DNA of 64,000 bases. It comes from an uncultured Mucispirillum sp. (GTDB taxonomy: Bacteria; Chrysiogenota; Deferribacteres; Deferribacterales; Mucispirillaceae). The notes beneath the pieces were generated by a model. The model did no database searches, had not been told where the DNA came from, and saw nothing but the letters and a program-made list of their open reading frames with translations. The stretch covers positions 19,186 through 83,185 of the forward strand of contig CALUZC010000010.1 in assembly GCA_944325215.1 (NCBI GenBank). Reading direction: 5' to 3'. The position numbers and the translations under genes are program-made. The stretch's first letter is position 1; every line of letters begins with the position of its first letter. Below are positions 53,800 through 62,812 of the stretch, in pieces.

Positions 53800-54513
53800 A
53801 TGTTAGTTATACCAGCAATTGATTTAATTGATGCTAAGGTAGTCCGTTTAGAAAAAGGGATTATGGAAAACGCCACAGAATACGGTCATGATCCTAGAGA
53901 TGTAGCATTAATGTTTGCAGAACTTGGTGTTAAAAGGCTCCATGTTGTAGATTTAAATGGTGCTAGAAGTGGTGAAACAAAAAACTTTGAAATTATAAAA
54001 CAAGTTGTTGAAAAGTCTAAGCTGCAAATTGAAGTAGGTGGTGGCATAAGGGATATGGCTCGCCTTGATGCTTATATGGATATGGGTGTAAGTTATGCTA
54101 TACTTGGCACTGTTGCTGTAAAAGACCCAGATTTTGTTATGAAAGCATGTGAAAAATATCCTAATAAAATAATTTTAGGAATTGATGCTAAAAACTTAAT
54201 GGTAGCCACAGAAGGCTGGTATGAGGAAAGTTCGTTATCTGTTTTTGATGTTATAAACAAATATAAAGACTGCAGTATTGAAAGTGTTATTTTCACTGAT
54301 ATAGAAAAAGATGGTATGCTTTCAGGTATTAATAAAGAACAGATTAAGCAGGTGGCAGATAAATCACCATTTGGTGTAATAGCTTCTGGTGGTGTATCAA
54401 GTATAGAAGATATTAAGGCTCTTAGAAATATGGCACATAATAATGTAAAAGGATGTATTATTGGAAAAGCTATTTATGAAAATAAAATCAACTTAGAAGA
54501 AGTTTTTATATAG
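53800..54513 (+). CDS. hisA: ProFAR isomerase
   Basis: The 237-residue TIM-barrel protein isomerises the ribosyl moiety of ProFAR in histidine synthesis. N-terminal IPAIDLIDAKVVRLEKG contains the catalytic Asp, and the two phosphate-binding repeats are seen in EVGGGIRDMARL and GVIASGGVSSIEDI. The second catalytic Asp is in VIFTDIEKDGMLSG. Trp and Arg/Val pattern fits HisA rather than PriA. It is followed by pgpA after 8 bp. Confidence 0.96.
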   Translation: MLVIPAIDLIDAKVVRLEKGIMENATEYGHDPRDVALMFAELGVKRLHVVDLNGARSGETKNFEIIKQVVEKSKLQIEVGGGIRDMARLDAYMDMGVSYAILGTVAVKDPDFVMKACEKYPNKIILGIDAKNLMVATEGWYEESSLSVFDVINKYKDCSIESVIFTDIEKDGMLSGINKEQIKQVADKSPFGVIASGGVSSIEDIKALRNMAHNNVKGCIIGKAIYENKINLEEVFI

Positions 54514-54521
54514 GTGGAAAT

Positions 54522-55001
54522 ATGAAAAAAGTTCCTTTTATTACAGACCTTTTGGCAACAGGTTTTTTTATGGGTAAAATCCCATTTATGCCTGGCACAT
54601 TTGGCAGCCTTGTAGCCATACCTGTTGGTTATTTATGTACATTTTTGCCATTTTATGCAGGCTGGATAATATTAGGTGTAGTATTTTTTATTGGTGTATA
54701 TGTTGCAGGCAGGTATTCAACTATTACAGGTATTGAGGACCCATCATGTGTAGTTATAGATGAAGTAGCTGGGCTTTTACTTTTCTATTTAATATTTCCT
54801 TTTAAACCGATATATATTATTGCAGGTTTTATACTATTTCGTTTTTTTGATATTTTAAAACCTTTCCCAGTTAGTTTTTTTGATAATATAAAAAACGGCT
54901 GGGGCATAATGCTTGATGATATTATTGCAGGGCTTTATGCAGTTTTAGTATGGTTTATTGTCTTAAAAATATTAAAATATTTTAATATAGTATTAGGTTA
55001 A
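54522..55001 (+). CDS. pgpA: Phosphatidylglycerophosphatase A
   Basis: This 159-residue membrane enzyme dephosphorylates phosphatidylglycerophosphate to phosphatidylglycerol. It has four membrane segments and family motifs MPGTFGSLVAIPVG, DPSCVVIDEVAGLL and FRFFDILKPFPVS. Length is normal. It lies between hisA and cinA with short gaps (8 and 2 bp), so the run hisBHA-pgpA-cinA appears to be a single transcript. The pgpA-cinA neighbour pair is common in bacteria. Confidence 0.94.
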   Translation: MKKVPFITDLLATGFFMGKIPFMPGTFGSLVAIPVGYLCTFLPFYAGWIILGVVFFIGVYVAGRYSTITGIEDPSCVVIDEVAGLLLFYLIFPFKPIYIIAGFILFRFFDILKPFPVSFFDNIKNGWGIMLDDIIAGLYAVLVWFIVLKILKYFNIVLG

Positions 55002-55003
55002 AT

Positions 55004-56224
55004 ATGTCTATCTGTATATTAAGCATAGGTTCTGAATTACTAGAAGGCAGTGTTATTGATAGTAACTCTGCCTTTATAGCTAATAATTTAACTCGTTATG
55101 GTGCTAATGTTGACCTTATTCGTATGGTAAAAGATGATAAGCTGAAAATAGTTTCACTTTTTCAAAAATATTCAAAAAAATATGATATAATTCTTACAAC
55201 AGGTGGTTTAGGTCCTACTTTTGATGATATTACAGCAGAATGTTTAGCAGAAAGTGCTGGTGTTAGTTTAGAGCTTAATGAAAAAGCATATAATCACATG
55301 GCATCATGTCTTGAAAGGGCAGGTGTTACCATAAGGCAGGAGCATAAGCACCAGTCTATGCTTCCAAAAGGTTGCATGCTTTTTAATAATAATGTAGGAA
55401 CTGCTATGGGGTTTTCATTAAAAGTAAATAAGGCAGATATTATATGTATGCCTGGTGTTCCTGCAGAAATGAAAGATATGTTTTTACAAGAAGTGCTTGC
55501 CTTTATTGCAGAAAAATTAAACCTTAAAGAGCAGTCATATATTGATTTACACTTTTTATCAATAGCAGAATCAGATATTGATGTTTTTATAAGAAGTTTA
55601 AATATATCTAAAGAAGTTCAGTGTATTATTAATGCAGGAAAGGGGCAGGTTGTTGTAAAACTTCGCAGTGAAAATAAAACTCTTGCAGAAGAATATGCAT
55701 TAAAACTAGAAAAAGCATTTCCAGAAAATTTTATTGGCAGGGGAGAAATTACTCCATCTGAATATTTAATAAACCTACTTAAAGAGCATGGCAAAACAAT
55801 ATCATTTGCTGAAAGCTGCACAGGTGGCTTATTATCAGAATATATAACAGATGTAAGTGGAGCTTCTAGTGTTTTTTACGGAAGTGTAGTAAGTTATGAT
55901 AACAGCATAAAAGAAAATGTATTAAAAGTTTCAAAAGATATATTAAATACAGATGGTGCTGTTAGTGAAAAATGTGCAAAAGCTATGGCAGAAGGTGTTA
56001 AAAGCCTTATGAAAACAGACTATGCTATTTCAATTACAGGAATAGCAGGTCCAACAGGTGCTACAAAAGATAAACCTTTAGGGCTTGTATATATTGGTAT
56101 TACAGATGGTAATAATACAAAAGTTTATAAAAACATATTTAACGGTTCAAGGCAGCAGGTAAGGTTAAGAAGTGCTAATAAAGCTATTCAATTAATAATA
56201 AATTTTATAAAAAATAACCAGTAA
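55004..56224 (+). CDS. cinA: CinA-like competence/damage-inducible protein
   Basis: The 406-residue protein joins an N-terminal molybdopterin-binding-type (COG1058) domain, with ILSIGSELLEGSVIDSNS and TTGGLGPTFDDITAE, and a C-terminal PncC (NMN amidase) domain with SFAESCTGGLLSEYITDVSG and ISITGIAGPTGATKDKPLG. CinA-type enzymes deamidate nicotinamide mononucleotide and hydrolyse ADP-ribose in NAD salvage. Length and both domains are complete. It closes the his-pgpA run. Confidence 0.95.
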   Translation: MSICILSIGSELLEGSVIDSNSAFIANNLTRYGANVDLIRMVKDDKLKIVSLFQKYSKKYDIILTTGGLGPTFDDITAECLAESAGVSLELNEKAYNHMASCLERAGVTIRQEHKHQSMLPKGCMLFNNNVGTAMGFSLKVNKADIICMPGVPAEMKDMFLQEVLAFIAEKLNLKEQSYIDLHFLSIAESDIDVFIRSLNISKEVQCIINAGKGQVVVKLRSENKTLAEEYALKLEKAFPENFIGRGEITPSEYLINLLKEHGKTISFAESCTGGLLSEYITDVSGASSVFYGSVVSYDNSIKENVLKVSKDILNTDGAVSEKCAKAMAEGVKSLMKTDYAISITGIAGPTGATKDKPLGLVYIGITDGNNTKVYKNIFNGSRQQVRLRSANKAIQLIINFIKNNQ

Positions 56225-56351
56225 GTAATATACTTATGACAGGGTAAATTATTGGTATTTTAGAACTAATATATGTTATTTTTGTTTTATTAGTAATATA
56301 GTATCCATAAAAAGTTGAAAAAATATAAATATATAATAGACAGGTATATGT

Positions 56352-57122
56352 ATGGTTAATTTAATTTATGAGCAGCTGCAGGATAATATTAGGCAGGGTA
56401 GGAAAGTAGATAAGCCCCTTTTAAACTGGTTTTTACTTACATTTGTATTAAGCTGGTTAACTTTAGGTATAGCACTTATTTATACTTTTATAAAAAGGAT
56501 ATTAAGGGTAGATAAATATATTCGCAGGAAAAGTGAGTATTTTGATATAGTTATACATTTTATAGAGCTTGAAGCAAACGAACGTGGTCTTGATGATTAT
56601 GATAAAATTATGAATGGTCTTAAAGAAAGACTGGAAGAATTTAGAAACAGTAATATTTTAATAATGCCATATTTTATAAAAGCATTTATACCACTTATTA
56701 TACTAACAATATTTTTTGCACTTTATATTTTAATAACTGGTATAAACAATATTGAGGTAAATTTACTTATTACTATTATAGCCATATGGGCAGTATTTGC
56801 TTTTGGAGTTATTATTATATATATTTATAAAATGAATAAAGTATGGGACGATATTCAAAGATTTGAATATGATATGTATGAATATATAAGCAAAGCATTT
56901 ATATCATTAAAACTTATTGATGATCCAATAATATATTATATGGATTTAACAATAAAAAAAGATTTTATAAAATATACCATATTTGGTTTTATTACATTAG
57001 GTATATGGTTTTTAGTATGGGATTATTATGTTCACACTGCACCAGAAAGGCTGTATAAAACATTTCATAGTGCAGAAGACAGGGTTTCTGGCATAATAAA
57101 ATCATGCTGTAGAAGGGATTAA
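56352..57122 (+). CDS. Multi-pass membrane protein of unknown function
   Basis: The 256-residue protein has four hydrophobic segments (about residues 25-48, 105-125, 130-155, 210-230) separated by charged cytoplasmic helices. The first and last segments share a similar form (WLTLGIALIYTF and FITLGIWFLVWDYY), suggesting an internal duplication; the last resembles DUF4234-type sequences. No catalytic motif is visible. It precedes ribF by 6 bp and may belong to the ribF-rimO-bamD operon, but a role there cannot be inferred. Confidence 0.6.
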   Translation: MVNLIYEQLQDNIRQGRKVDKPLLNWFLLTFVLSWLTLGIALIYTFIKRILRVDKYIRRKSEYFDIVIHFIELEANERGLDDYDKIMNGLKERLEEFRNSNILIMPYFIKAFIPLIILTIFFALYILITGINNIEVNLLITIIAIWAVFAFGVIIIYIYKMNKVWDDIQRFEYDMYEYISKAFISLKLIDDPIIYYMDLTIKKDFIKYTIFGFITLGIWFLVWDYYVHTAPERLYKTFHSAEDRVSGIIKSCCRRD

Positions 57123-57128
57123 CTTTAT

Positions 57129-58076
57129 ATGGAAATTATTCAAGGCGTAGAAAATATTAATATATATAATGACAGTGCAGTATGCATTGGTAATTTTGAC
57201 GGTCTACATTTAGGGCACAGGTCAATTATTTCTGTATTAAAGAAAGAATCAGTTGAAAGGGGGTTAAAAAGTGTAATTTTAACATTTAATCCCCACCCAT
57301 TTAAGTTTTTTCATAAGGAAATTAAGTTAATTTCTACGCCTAAAAAAAGGCTTGAAAAATTTTATCAGCAGGAAATAGATTACCTTGTAATATTAGATTT
57401 TAATAGTGAGCTTGCAAATCTTTCTCCAGAAGATTTTTTTAAAAATATATTGGTAGATAAACTTCATGCAAAACTGGTTGTAGTAGGTCAGGACTACAAA
57501 TTTGGCAGTGGAAAAAGTGGTAATACAGAGCTTTTAAGTTTACTTGGTAGAAAATATGGTGTAGACACTATGTTTGCTCATAAACTTCATGATAGAAAAG
57601 GTAATATAATATCAAGTTCAAGAATAAGAGAGCTTTTAATAAACGGTGAAGTAGATGAGGCTTCGCGTCTTTTATCTATGCCCTATTCTTTAGAAGGTGT
57701 GATAATACATGGGGATAAAAGGGGCAGGCAGTTGGGATATCCTACTATCAATTTAGATGTGGAAAATGAAATGCTACCACTTTTTGGAGTGTATGCAGCT
57801 AAAGTGATGCTTGGTGGTAAATTTTATAATGCTATGGCTTATGTAGGTATGCGGCCTACTATAAATAATAAAATGGAATTACGTGTAGAAGCAAATATTT
57901 TTGACTTTAATAAGGAAATTTATGGAGAGTATGCAGAAATTATATTGTATAAATATATACGTGGTGATATAAAGTTTAATTCTATTGATGAATTAATTAT
58001 TCAAATGGGTAAAGATAAAGAAGATGTAAGTGCTTATTTAAAGCAGGTTGATGATTACAAGGTAAATTTAGGGTAA
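57129..58076 (+). CDS. ribF: Bifunctional riboflavin kinase / FAD synthetase
   Basis: The 315-residue enzyme converts riboflavin to FMN and FAD. The N-terminal FAD synthetase half has the nucleotidyltransferase motif CIGNFDGLHLGHRSI and VVVGQDYKFGSGKSGN plus SSSRIRELLINGEV. The C-terminal riboflavin kinase half has VIHGDKRGRQLGYPTINLDV with the GxPTxN motif and YVGMRPTINN. Length is typical. No FMN riboswitch is seen upstream, the gene being inside a run between a membrane protein and rimO. Confidence 0.96.
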   Translation: MEIIQGVENINIYNDSAVCIGNFDGLHLGHRSIISVLKKESVERGLKSVILTFNPHPFKFFHKEIKLISTPKKRLEKFYQQEIDYLVILDFNSELANLSPEDFFKNILVDKLHAKLVVVGQDYKFGSGKSGNTELLSLLGRKYGVDTMFAHKLHDRKGNIISSSRIRELLINGEVDEASRLLSMPYSLEGVIIHGDKRGRQLGYPTINLDVENEMLPLFGVYAAKVMLGGKFYNAMAYVGMRPTINNKMELRVEANIFDFNKEIYGEYAEIILYKYIRGDIKFNSIDELIIQMGKDKEDVSAYLKQVDDYKVNLG

Positions 58077-58079
58077 TAA

Positions 58080-59390
58080 ATGAAAAAAAATATAAAGATT
58101 AGTTATGTTAGTTTAGGCTGTGCAAAAAATCAGGTAGATTTTGAATATTTAATAGGGGAGCTTTCTGCAGATGGTTTTATTTCAGAAACTAACCCTGCAA
58201 AATGTGATGCTGTTATTATTAATACATGTGGTTTTATAGAGCCAGCAGTGAAAGAAGCTGTAGATAATATTTTACAAATGGATAATATTATTAGTAAGAA
58301 GGCAAAATTAATTGTTACTGGCTGCATGGTTGAACGTTATAAACAGGAAATATTAAAAGAATTACCAGAAATAGATTTTATTACAGGTGTAGGAAAATTA
58401 AGTGAAGCAGCTGATTACTTACGTGAGATTTTCCATATAGAAAAAAGCAGCAGCGAAATAAAACGTGCTGTTACAAACTCACCATATTATGCATATGTGA
58501 AAATTAGTGAGGGTTGTAATAATTTATGCACTTTTTGTGTTATACCGTCTATTCGTGGCAAGCTAAAAAGCAGAACTATGGAAGATATTGAAAAAGAAGT
58601 TGGTAAACTTGTTGGTGATGGTGTTCAGGAAATAGTTATAATAAGTCAGGATACTACTCAATATGGGCTTGATATTTATGGGGAAGAAAAGCTTTTACCA
58701 TTAATGAAGAATTTAACATCTAAATTTGAAAATACTCTTTTTAGAATGTTATATTTAAACCCAGAAGGTGTTAGGGAAGATGTAATATCATTTGTAGCAG
58801 AAACAAAAAATGTGGTAAAATATTTTGAAGTGCCAGTGCAGCATGCAAGTGATAAAATACTTACAAAAATGGGCAGAGCATCAGATAGAAATACTATTGA
58901 TAATGTATTTAATAATATACGCAGGTTATGTCCTGATGCTTTTATAAGGACTACTTTTATAATAGGCTTTCCTGGTGAAACTGATGATGATTTCATGGAA
59001 GTATATAATTTTATAAGCACTATGAAGCCAGATTTTGCAGGTTTTTTTCCATACTATAAAGAGGAAGGCTCTATTGCTTATAATTTCAATGATGATGTAG
59101 ATAAAAAAATAGTAAGCAAAAGAATTGCTGAACTGCAAAAATTACAGAAAAAAAATACATCGTCTAGGTTAAAAGAATATAAAAAGAAAGAATTTATTTG
59201 TTTTGTGGATAAAGTTAATGATGATTTTGAGTTTATACTTGAAGGCAGGGCAATATTTCAAGCACCAGATACTGATGGCAAACTTTATGTAACAGATGGT
59301 ATAGCAGATAAAGGAAGTGGACCTTATAAGTGTATTGTAAATAAAGTAGCTTATCCTGATATATATGTTACTTTTTTGGAGAATAATTAA
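58080..59390 (+). CDS. rimO: Ribosomal protein uS12 methylthiotransferase RimO
   Basis: The 436-residue radical-SAM enzyme adds a methylthio group to an Asp of ribosomal protein S12. It has the UPF0004 domain with three Cys (SLGCAKNQVDFEYL, NTCGFIEPAVKEAV, VTGCMVERY), the radical-SAM motif EGCNNLCTFCVIPSIRGK (C-x3-C-x2-C) and a C-terminal TRAM domain. The wording SLGCAKN plus FIRTTFIIGFPGETDDDF favours RimO over MiaB. Stop and next start share one base (TAATG) with bamD. Confidence 0.95.
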   Translation: MKKNIKISYVSLGCAKNQVDFEYLIGELSADGFISETNPAKCDAVIINTCGFIEPAVKEAVDNILQMDNIISKKAKLIVTGCMVERYKQEILKELPEIDFITGVGKLSEAADYLREIFHIEKSSSEIKRAVTNSPYYAYVKISEGCNNLCTFCVIPSIRGKLKSRTMEDIEKEVGKLVGDGVQEIVIISQDTTQYGLDIYGEEKLLPLMKNLTSKFENTLFRMLYLNPEGVREDVISFVAETKNVVKYFEVPVQHASDKILTKMGRASDRNTIDNVFNNIRRLCPDAFIRTTFIIGFPGETDDDFMEVYNFISTMKPDFAGFFPYYKEEGSIAYNFNDDVDKKIVSKRIAELQKLQKKNTSSRLKEYKKKEFICFVDKVNDDFEFILEGRAIFQAPDTDGKLYVTDGIADKGSGPYKCIVNKVAYPDIYVTFLENN

Positions 59391-60151
59391 TGAAGAAAGT
59401 TTTAATAATGGCATTAATAGTTTTACTATCATATGGTTGTGCAAAAGAAATAGAGGTGGATAAGCCTGCTGAATATTACAAAGAGTTAGGTGATAATTTA
59501 GCTAATGAAGGTAAATATAATGATGCTGCAGCACGATATGAACAGGCACTTGTTCGTGCTGAAACTCCAGCTTATGTGGCAGAAATACAACTGGCGTTAG
59601 CTGATAGTTATTTTTTAGCAGGTAAATATGAAGATGCTATTGCAGTATATGAAGTATATATAGATGTTTATAAAGGCTGGGAAAATGCAAAGCTTGCTAC
59701 TGTTCGTTTAGGGCTTGCTTATTTTAATATTGTCCGTTATGCTTCTCAAGACCAAACAAATACTGAACGTTCACTGTTTTATTTACAGGAAGTAAAAGAA
59801 AAATATCCTGATTTAGTAGAAGAATACGATGTAGATTTAAGGATAGAATTATTAAGAGACAGGCTTGCAAAAAAAGAAATGATTATTGCAAAATATTATG
59901 CACGTATATTAAAAAGCGGGCCAGAGCTTTTAAGGTATAAATATATTATAAACCATTACAGTGATACTTCCTATTATGGAGAGGCAGTATATAGAGCTGT
60001 TAAATTACTTTTAAAACAGGATAATCTATCAGAAGCTGTTTTATATGCTGATAATTTAGCAGTTATAAAAAAAGATGATAAATACGTGGCAAAATCAAAT
60101 AAACTTATAGAAAAATATAAGGAAAAACAAGAAAAATTAAAAAATAAATAA
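59390..60151 (+). CDS. bamD: BamD-like outer-membrane assembly lipoprotein
   Basis: This 253-residue product has a lipoprotein signal with lipobox SYGCAK (Cys at residue 18) and TPR repeats (residues about 28-115, such as AEYYKELGDNLANEGKYNDA and LALADSYFLAGKYEDAIAVYEVYI), and a C-terminal half of helices. This is the layout of BamD (YfiO), a BAM component that folds beta-barrel proteins. The C-terminal segment YYARILKSGPELLRYKYIIN is where BamD has its AIxY-type repeat. It overlaps rimO by one base and precedes serS by 20 bp. Confidence 0.85.
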   Translation: MKKVLIMALIVLLSYGCAKEIEVDKPAEYYKELGDNLANEGKYNDAAARYEQALVRAETPAYVAEIQLALADSYFLAGKYEDAIAVYEVYIDVYKGWENAKLATVRLGLAYFNIVRYASQDQTNTERSLFYLQEVKEKYPDLVEEYDVDLRIELLRDRLAKKEMIIAKYYARILKSGPELLRYKYIINHYSDTSYYGEAVYRAVKLLLKQDNLSEAVLYADNLAVIKKDDKYVAKSNKLIEKYKEKQEKLKNK

Positions 60152-60171
60152 AAATAATATAAAGGTGGATT

Positions 60172-61443
60172 ATGCTTGATTTAAAATATATTATAAGCAA
60201 TTTAGAAGTAGTAAAAGAAAAAACTAAAAATAGAAATTATGATTTTGATTTTGATTTATTAATTTCAGAAAACAATAAACGTAAAAATATTATTAATGAA
60301 GTGGAAAAATTAAAAGCAGACCGTAATGCTATATCAAAGCAGGTTGGTATATTAAAAAGGGAAGGCAAAGATACAACAGAGCTTCAAGAACAGGTAAAAC
60401 GAGATGCTTCTAAAATGCAGGAATTAGATGAGGCATTAAGTAAATGTGATGAAAACATAAGAAATATGCTGCTTAATCTGCCTAATGAAATAGATGATAC
60501 TACACCAGTTGGTAAAGATGAAAATGAAAATGTGGAAGTTCGTAAATGGGGGCAGCCAAGAAAGTTTGATTTTGAACCAAAAAATCACTGGGATATAGGT
60601 GCAGATTTAGGTATTATTGATTTTGAACGTGGTGTAAAAATAGCTGAATCTCGTTTTAATGTTTTAGCTGGGCTTGGAGCAAGGCTAGACAGGGCAATAT
60701 CTTCTTTAATGCTTGATATGCACAGGGAGAAAGGCTATATAGAAATGAGTGTGCCATACCTTGTAAATACAAAGGCTATGATAGGAACAGGGCAGCTTCC
60801 AAAATTTGCAGAAGAAGCATATATTTGTGAACGCGATAATTTATATTTAATATCTACTGCTGAAATTCCTGTTACTAATCTTTATGCAGATGAAATATTA
60901 GATAATAAAGACTTACCAATATATAATACTTCATTAACTGCATGTTTTAGAAGGGAGGCTGGTAGTTACGGAAAAGATACAAAAGGGCTTATTAGAAACC
61001 ACCAGTTTAATAAAGTAGAACTTGTAAAAATATGTAGTGCAGAAACATCTCATGAAGAGCATGAAAAATTAACTCATGATGCTGAAATGGTTTTACAGGC
61101 ACTAAATCTTCCTTACAGGGTGATGGCATTAAGTTCTGGAGATATTGGTTTTTCCAGTGCAAAAACATATGACTTAGAAGTTTGGCTTCCTGGTCAGAAC
61201 TGTTATAGAGAAATATCATCATGTTCAAATTTTAAAGATTATCAGGCACGCAGAGCAAATATTAGGTATAGAGATAAGGACGGTAAAGTGAAATTTGCTC
61301 ATACTTTAAATGGTTCTGGGCTTGCTGTTGGTAGAACTCTAGTGGCTGTTTTAGAAAACTACCAAAATGCAGACGGCTCTGTTACAATCCCTGAAGTATT
61401 ACGCCCATATTTAGGTGGATTAGATATTATTAAAAAAGGCTAA
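60172..61443 (+). CDS. serS: Seryl-tRNA synthetase
   Basis: The 423-residue class II synthetase charges tRNA-Ser. The N-terminal coiled-coil arm (about residues 25-105) that contacts the long variable arm of tRNA-Ser is present, followed by motif 1 (IEMSVPYLVN), motif 2 (FRREAGSYGKDTKGLIRNHQF) and motif 3 (LNGSGLAVGRTLVAVLENY). The serine pocket region TAEIPVTNLYADE is typical. Length is standard. It is 6 bp upstream of the RsmI-like gene. Confidence 0.98.
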   Translation: MLDLKYIISNLEVVKEKTKNRNYDFDFDLLISENNKRKNIINEVEKLKADRNAISKQVGILKREGKDTTELQEQVKRDASKMQELDEALSKCDENIRNMLLNLPNEIDDTTPVGKDENENVEVRKWGQPRKFDFEPKNHWDIGADLGIIDFERGVKIAESRFNVLAGLGARLDRAISSLMLDMHREKGYIEMSVPYLVNTKAMIGTGQLPKFAEEAYICERDNLYLISTAEIPVTNLYADEILDNKDLPIYNTSLTACFRREAGSYGKDTKGLIRNHQFNKVELVKICSAETSHEEHEKLTHDAEMVLQALNLPYRVMALSSGDIGFSSAKTYDLEVWLPGQNCYREISSCSNFKDYQARRANIRYRDKDGKVKFAHTLNGSGLAVGRTLVAVLENYQNADGSVTIPEVLRPYLGGLDIIKKG

Positions 61444-61449
61444 TCTCGT

Positions 61450-62115
61450 ATGGCAGTTTTGTATGTGGCAGGTATATCTATTAGTGATAACCTAAAAGAT
61501 ATACCTGAAAAAACAATTAAGACTATAAATCAATGCAGCCTTATAATAGGGGAAGAAAGAAAAATTACTTCTAAAATGCAAAATCTATGTAAAAGTAATG
61601 CAGAGATTGAGCTTTTAAATGAACATTCATTAGATGAAGAAAGAAAAAAAATCCTTGAAAAAGTAGAAAAGGCTGGTATATCAGTATTTTTTTCAGATGC
61701 AGGAACACCCTGTATATCAGACCCCGATTATAAATTTATTGCTATGTGTAGAGATAAAGGTATAAAAATTGTTAGTATTCCAGGTCCAAGTTCTATTACA
61801 ACTGCCATAAGTGTATCAGGTATTAATGCTAAAACATTCTATTTTGCAGGCTTTCCCCCAAGAAAAACTAGTGAACGTAGAAAATTTTTTGAACGTATTG
61901 AAAAAAGCAGGGAAACAGTAGTCTTTATGGAACGCCCTTATGCATTATCAGTCACACTTAATGATATGTTATTTATTAAGAGAAAAATCAGTATTTCCAT
62001 TAATTTAGGCTCACATGATGAAGCTACATATTACGATTATCCAAATATTTTACTTGAAAAATTAGATGGTATAAAAGCACCTTTTATTGTTGTAGTAGGT
62101 GGCATCTCTAAATAA
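61450..62115 (+). CDS. rsmI: RsmI-like 16S rRNA 2'-O-methyltransferase
   Basis: The 221-residue protein is a tetrapyrrole-methylase-fold enzyme that would modify C1402 of 16S rRNA. Motifs are LYVAGISISDNLKDIPEKT, LIIGEERK, FFSDAGTPCISDPDYKFI, SIPGPSSITTAISVSGIN and FYFAGFPPRKTSERRKFF. The last two fit RsmI, though the usual C-terminal helix-turn-helix extension is missing and the protein is shorter (221 against about 280). The first loop also departs from the typical TPIGN(L)xD. It follows serS by 6 bp. Confidence 0.8.
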   Translation: MAVLYVAGISISDNLKDIPEKTIKTINQCSLIIGEERKITSKMQNLCKSNAEIELLNEHSLDEERKKILEKVEKAGISVFFSDAGTPCISDPDYKFIAMCRDKGIKIVSIPGPSSITTAISVSGINAKTFYFAGFPPRKTSERRKFFERIEKSRETVVFMERPYALSVTLNDMLFIKRKISISINLGSHDEATYYDYPNILLEKLDGIKAPFIVVVGGISK

Positions 62116-62570
62116 TCTTTTAGGCAACATTCTTTAGTTTATTGTATGATTTAAATCTATCAAATCCTTTAAAATTTATTGACGAAAAAAATGAATTTAG
62201 TAATAATTTTCAATTACATAGTCATAGGTAGAATAGTTATAATATATTGACAAAAATAAATATAATATATGAACTAAACTATTTTAATATGTCTATACTT
62301 TGTGTGCCAATAAAAAAAATATGTAAAAAAATGTGCATTTTTAAACAATCTTGAAATAATATTGGCATATTCAAATAATATGAAACAGGCGTAACATTAT
62401 TAAAAAGTTTTGATATAGCAAAATCAGTAAAACAGCTAACTTGTACTGAAAACATTTTTAAAAATGGCAGATTAAGCAACAGTTTATTAATTGAAAGCCA
62501 CAGACAGATTATTACTGTTTAGGTAAAAAGAAAAAACATGATTATGCAGAAGCATAGTTAATAAAATAGA
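62116..62570. other. Gap with possible coding remnant
   Basis: No intact gene is present. On the plus strand about 62391-62521 encodes ETGVTLLKSFDIAKSV and KQLTCTENIFKNGRLSNSLL followed by a stop, preceded by in-frame stops and other frames; this reads like protein but is broken. No family is recognised. A short opposing ORF at 62279-62479 is less protein-like. The rest is AT-rich with dense stops. Confidence 0.25.
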
Positions 62571-62606
62571 AACAGCCTGTTTATATATTAAACAGGCTGT
62601 TTTTTT
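62571..62606 (+). terminator. Rho-independent terminator
   Basis: AACAGCCTGTTT pairs with AAACAGGCTGTT across a short AT loop, and six T follow. It may end the long serS-rsmI transcript or a remnant gene. Confidence 0.9.
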
Positions 62607-62662
62607 ATGAAATAATTTAGCAGCAAATTACATAGTAATAATGAATATTCTTCATTTTCCCC

Positions 62663-62691
62663 TTGTCAAAAAATTATAATTATATTATATT
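62663..62691 (+). promoter_or_regulatory. Sigma-70 promoter of KAS III gene
   Basis: TTGTCA (62663-62668), 17 bp and TATATT (62686-62691) are close to consensus. Transcription would start near 62698, giving a leader of about 115 bases before the gene at 62813. Confidence 0.65.
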
Positions 62692-62698
62692 TTGGTTT

Positions 62699-62717
62699 GG
62701 TAATGATAATTATCAAA
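62699..62717. promoter_or_regulatory. Possible Fur box over transcription start
   Basis: GGTAATGATAATTATCAAA matches the 19-bp Fur consensus at 14 positions, including the central ATGATAAT, and sits just downstream of the -10 element, where bound Fur would block transcription. Confidence 0.4.
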
Positions 62718-62812
62718 TATTGTTTTTATTTTGTGGCGCAATTATTAAAAAAACTAAATGTATTTATTTGTCTTTCTCCGCCACGCCATTATTTTTGTAG
62801 AGGTTTTTTATT

